DNA from: Muribaculaceae bacterium
Lineage (GTDB): Bacteria > Bacteroidota > Bacteroidia > Bacteroidales > Muribaculaceae
Reading direction: 5' to 3'
Assembly (NCBI GenBank): GCA_017451225.1
Contig: JAFSPZ010000035.1
Coordinates: forward strand, 1 to 35,685
Length of the DNA: 35,685 bases
The notes under the pieces are model-generated. The model had not been told where the DNA came from. It ran no database searches and saw only the letters and a program-made list of their open reading frames with translations. The translations under genes and the position numbers were made by a program. Shown one piece after another: positions 33,297 to 35,685 of the stretch (position 1 is its first letter; every line of letters begins with the position of its first letter).

Positions 33297-34766
33297 ATGA
33301 AGAAAATTTCAATTATGCTGTTTGCAACAGCGATTACATTTATTGCCCAGGCAGGCGGCCTGCTTCACAACACCAATCAGCACATCGCTTTCCAGCGCAT
33401 GATGGCTCGCGGTGCAAGTAACGAAATAGACGCGGTTTATACCAACCCTGCCGGTATTGCCTTTATGGATCATGACGGATGGACACTTTCACTCAACATC
33501 CAGAGTGCTTACCAAACCCGTAACATCGATGCCACAGTGATGACACCGGCTGGAATGGGACTCTTCCCTAACGATACTTATAACAAGAAGTATAAAGGCA
33601 ACGCGGCAGCGCCCATCCTGCCCTCGGTCTATGCAGCTTACAAGACCCCCAAATGGGCTATTTCTGGATTTATTGGCGTTGTTGGCGGCGGTGGCAAGTG
33701 CACCTTCGACGACGGCCTGCCCCTCTTTGACGCTGCTGTGATGGCTGGTCTCTATCAGCAATCGGCTCAGCTACTGCAACAATATCCCATGGTTGCACCT
33801 GTGTTTGGTGGTCCCATCACCCCCGACCAGTACTTCATTGATGGCTACATGAAAGGCAGACAATATATCTTTGGCGGCCAGCTGGGATTCTCTTATAAGT
33901 TTAACGAACACTTCTCGGCCTACGCCGGATTCCGTGCCAACTATTTCAGTGGAAACTACACAGGACATGTAAACGCCACTGCTGATCAGGCGCTTGCAAC
34001 CAAGATGCAGCAAGTAGCCGCTGTGGCAGGACCTGCCAACCCTGCTCTTGCACAGATGCTCGTTGGCATGAGTGGCGAGAATGGCCTTGCTCACATTGCC
34101 ATCGACTGCACTCAAACTGGATGGGGAATCACACCTATTCTGGGCGTTGATTTCAAGTGGAGAGGTTTGACTCTGGCTGCAAAATATGAGTTTAAGTCCA
34201 ATCTCAATATTGAGAACGACACCAAGACACTTGAAGCTCCCGCTGCTTTTGAAAGCTCTCTTGAGCCTTACAAGCATGGTGTGAACACTCCAAGCGATAT
34301 TCCAAGTGTGCTGTATGTGGCTGCCGGCTATGAATTCATTCCCAACAAGCTGCGCGGTACTATCGAGTATCACTACTATGACGATAAGCATGCCGACATG
34401 GCAGGTGGAAAGAACAAAGAGCTTAAGCACGGAACACACGAGTTCCTCGCTGGTGTGGAGTGGGACATCAACAAGACCTTTACCGTTAGCGCCGGCGCTC
34501 AGCGCACCGACTATGGCTTGAGCAACAAGTACCAGAGCAACACCTCGTTCTCTTGCGACAGCTACTCAATTGGATTTGGTGGCGCAATCAACGTTTCTAA
34601 AAACGTGAAAGTCAACGTGGGCTACTTCTGGACAACCTACAGCGATTACAAGAAAGAAATGAAGGCTGAAGATGGTGGCTACAACGGCATCTCTGCAATC
34701 ACTGGCACCGACGTTTACAGCCGTACCAACAAAGTCTTTGGTGTGGGCGTTGACTACAAGTTCTAA
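33297..34766 (+). CDS. OmpP1/FadL/TodX-family outer-membrane protein
   Basis: The product is 489 aa with a signal peptide (MKKISIMLFATAITFIAQAG). The N-terminal hatch has the family mark GASNEIDAVYTNPAGIAFM. The rest alternates as expected for a 14-strand barrel and ends in aromatic F (VFGVGVDYKF), as outer-membrane proteins do. FadL-type channels let hydrophobic compounds such as long-chain fatty acids cross the outer membrane. The substrate here is unknown. It has its own promoter and terminator. Confidence 0.92.
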   Translation: MKKISIMLFATAITFIAQAGGLLHNTNQHIAFQRMMARGASNEIDAVYTNPAGIAFMDHDGWTLSLNIQSAYQTRNIDATVMTPAGMGLFPNDTYNKKYKGNAAAPILPSVYAAYKTPKWAISGFIGVVGGGGKCTFDDGLPLFDAAVMAGLYQQSAQLLQQYPMVAPVFGGPITPDQYFIDGYMKGRQYIFGGQLGFSYKFNEHFSAYAGFRANYFSGNYTGHVNATADQALATKMQQVAAVAGPANPALAQMLVGMSGENGLAHIAIDCTQTGWGITPILGVDFKWRGLTLAAKYEFKSNLNIENDTKTLEAPAAFESSLEPYKHGVNTPSDIPSVLYVAAGYEFIPNKLRGTIEYHYYDDKHADMAGGKNKELKHGTHEFLAGVEWDINKTFTVSAGAQRTDYGLSNKYQSNTSFSCDSYSIGFGGAINVSKNVKVNVGYFWTTYSDYKKEMKAEDGGYNGISAITGTDVYSRTNKVFGVGVDYKF

Positions 34767-34799
34767 TGATTAATCTTTAATCAAGAAAACACAATATCC

Positions 34800-34840
34800 A
34801 GGTGGGGCAATAACCAACATTGCTCCACCTTTATTATTTT
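34800..34840 (+). terminator. Rho-independent terminator
   Basis: A 12-bp stem AGGTGGGGCAAT/ATTGCTCCACCT (34800-34811 and 34819-34830) has one G-T wobble and a 7-nt loop, followed by TTATTATTTTT. Confidence 0.88.
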
Positions 34841-34896
34841 TCAAGCCTAGATTTTAGTTAAAATATTTGTTTTTCACCCCGTTTAGTTGAATTGAT

Positions 34897-34928
34897 TTTG
34901 TTCGTCTTAATTATTCATTGTATATTTG
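34897..34928 (+). promoter_or_regulatory. Bacteroidetes-type promoter of the C10 protease gene
   Basis: TTTG at 34897-34900 and TATATTTG at 34921-34928, 20-nt spacer. The ATG at 35008 is 79 nt downstream. Confidence 0.75.
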
Positions 34929-35007
34929 CTCGCTATTTTCAAAAGAACACATAATAACCAAACTTATAAAACAACTATTTTTCAAACCTTTTAACCCCAT
35001 TTTATTT

Positions 35008-35685
35008 ATGGCAAAAAACCGCATCTTAGGTCTGCTCATGCTTTTCTTGAGCATTGGATTGCTTGCGCAAGCTGCTCCTATCACTCAGGACCAAGCCCGC
35101 AAGGAAGCTAGTAGCTTCCTGCTGAAGAAGCAGATTTCCAACCACAGTCTTAGGCCTGTAGCCCTTAGCAACAAAATGCTTAAGGCGGGCAATCTTGAAG
35201 CCTTCTATATTTTCAACGTTGGCAACAATCAAGGATTCATCATCGTTTCGGGCGACGACCGCATCAATCCTATTTTGGGATATAGTGACGAAGGATTCTT
35301 CGATGAAGCTAAAGCTCCCGAAAATATGAAGAACATGCTCAACGAGTATGCACAGCAAATCTCTATGCTCGATAATGTATCGGGCATCGATGGCGCTATT
35401 GCCGCTGCAAAGAACGTGGTAGACACCCGCAACTCTATCGCGCCACTCATTACCACCAAGTGGGATCAGGCACGCCCCTATTGGAACAAGTGTCCACAGG
35501 TGCAGAACGAGGACGGCGAGTATGAGCCCTCCTACACTGGCTGCGTGGCAACCGCCATGTCGCAGATAATGAAATATTACAATTATCCCGCACAGACCAC
35601 TCAGGTTATTCCTAGCTACCAATATGGCTACGGCACAGGAAACATGGGAGAGTATATCACCCAAACCACCGAAGACCTGCCCGTC
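35008..35685 (+). CDS. C10 (streptopain-like) cysteine peptidase, N-terminal part
   Basis: Open from the ATG at 35008 to the window end (226 codons), so the 3' part is missing. A signal peptide (RILGLLMLFLSIGLLAQAA) leads into a Spi-type propeptide (ITQDQARKEASSFLLKK, then AFYIFNVGNNQGFIIVSGDD, PILGYSDEGFF). The mature domain begins around IAPLITTKWDQARPYW, with the catalytic Cys in YTGCVATAMSQIMKYY. The His/Asn catalytic residues lie beyond the edge. Such secreted proteases act on host or dietary proteins; the propeptide keeps them inactive until cleaved. In this group they often carry T9SS tails, which cannot be checked here. Confidence 0.93.
   Translation, partial: MAKNRILGLLMLFLSIGLLAQAAPITQDQARKEASSFLLKKQISNHSLRPVALSNKMLKAGNLEAFYIFNVGNNQGFIIVSGDDRINPILGYSDEGFFDEAKAPENMKNMLNEYAQQISMLDNVSGIDGAIAAAKNVVDTRNSIAPLITTKWDQARPYWNKCPQVQNEDGEYEPSYTGCVATAMSQIMKYYNYPAQTTQVIPSYQYGYGTGNMGEYITQTTEDLPV

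Noticed and set aside
33771-34439. Minus-strand open frame of 222 codons inside the FadL-like gene
   Set aside because: Opposite a clear outer-membrane protein; Cys/Ser/His-rich translation without motif.

Overview
The window looks like a chromosomal segment of a gut-type Bacteroidales bacterium (Muribaculaceae/Prevotellaceae-like; exact genus not determined). The evidence is the repeated Bacteroidetes promoter form (TTTG, about 19-20 nt, then TAnnTTTG), the absence of obvious Shine-Dalgarno sites, T9SS-type C-terminal tails, a C10 (streptopain) protease with propeptide, OmpP1/FadL, LytTR two-component genes, and paired POT peptide transporters. No integrase, transposase, CRISPR array or rRNA was seen.

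Layout. 1-2484: two secreted, C-terminally tailed surface proteins (the first truncated by the window edge) whose 3' ends, including the terminators, are identical over 135 bp. 2709-8835: PpiD/SurA-like chaperone, SufE, and two tandem POT transporters. 8929-11080 (minus): a LytS-type histidine kinase, its LytTR regulator, and a small secreted protein made of five 20-residue repeats. 11322-13151: a two-gene unit whose second protein resembles a phage major capsid protein carrying a hydrophobic N-terminal anchor, with no other phage gene nearby. 13368-16824: two tandem CotH-kinase-like secreted proteins with dockerin-like C-termini. 17084-26832: a seven-gene unit described below. 27020-27093 (minus): tRNA-Asp(GUC). 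27398-27613: a solo LuxR-type HTH protein. 27931-32956 (minus): LemA, four tandem TPM-domain proteins and an AGCS-type sodium:amino-acid symporter. 33297-34766: OmpP1/FadL porin. 35008-end: start of a C10 peptidase.

The most notable region is 17084-26832. All genes run in one direction with short gaps: a lipoprotein with a VWA-like domain, a 4-TM protein, a tubulin/FtsZ-like protein with a GGTGAAG loop, a 1143-residue protein with an actin/Hsp70-type ATPase half, a signal-peptide plus TM protein with a Lys/Glu/Pro cytoplasmic tail, a double zinc-ribbon tail-anchored protein, and a zinc-ribbon + FtsK-gamma-like winged helix + TM protein. Two cytoskeletal-type nucleotide-binding folds with an envelope VWA lipoprotein and several membrane anchors suggest a membrane-associated machine. 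A tubulin-superfamily/VWA membrane-remodelling system has been proposed from genome context before; the actin/Hsp70-like partner and the FtsK-gamma/zinc-ribbon members make this version worth study. The function is inferred, not shown.

The second candidate is the orphan capsid-like pair at 11322-13151. All assignments come from reading the sequence and recalled family motifs; no database search was run.
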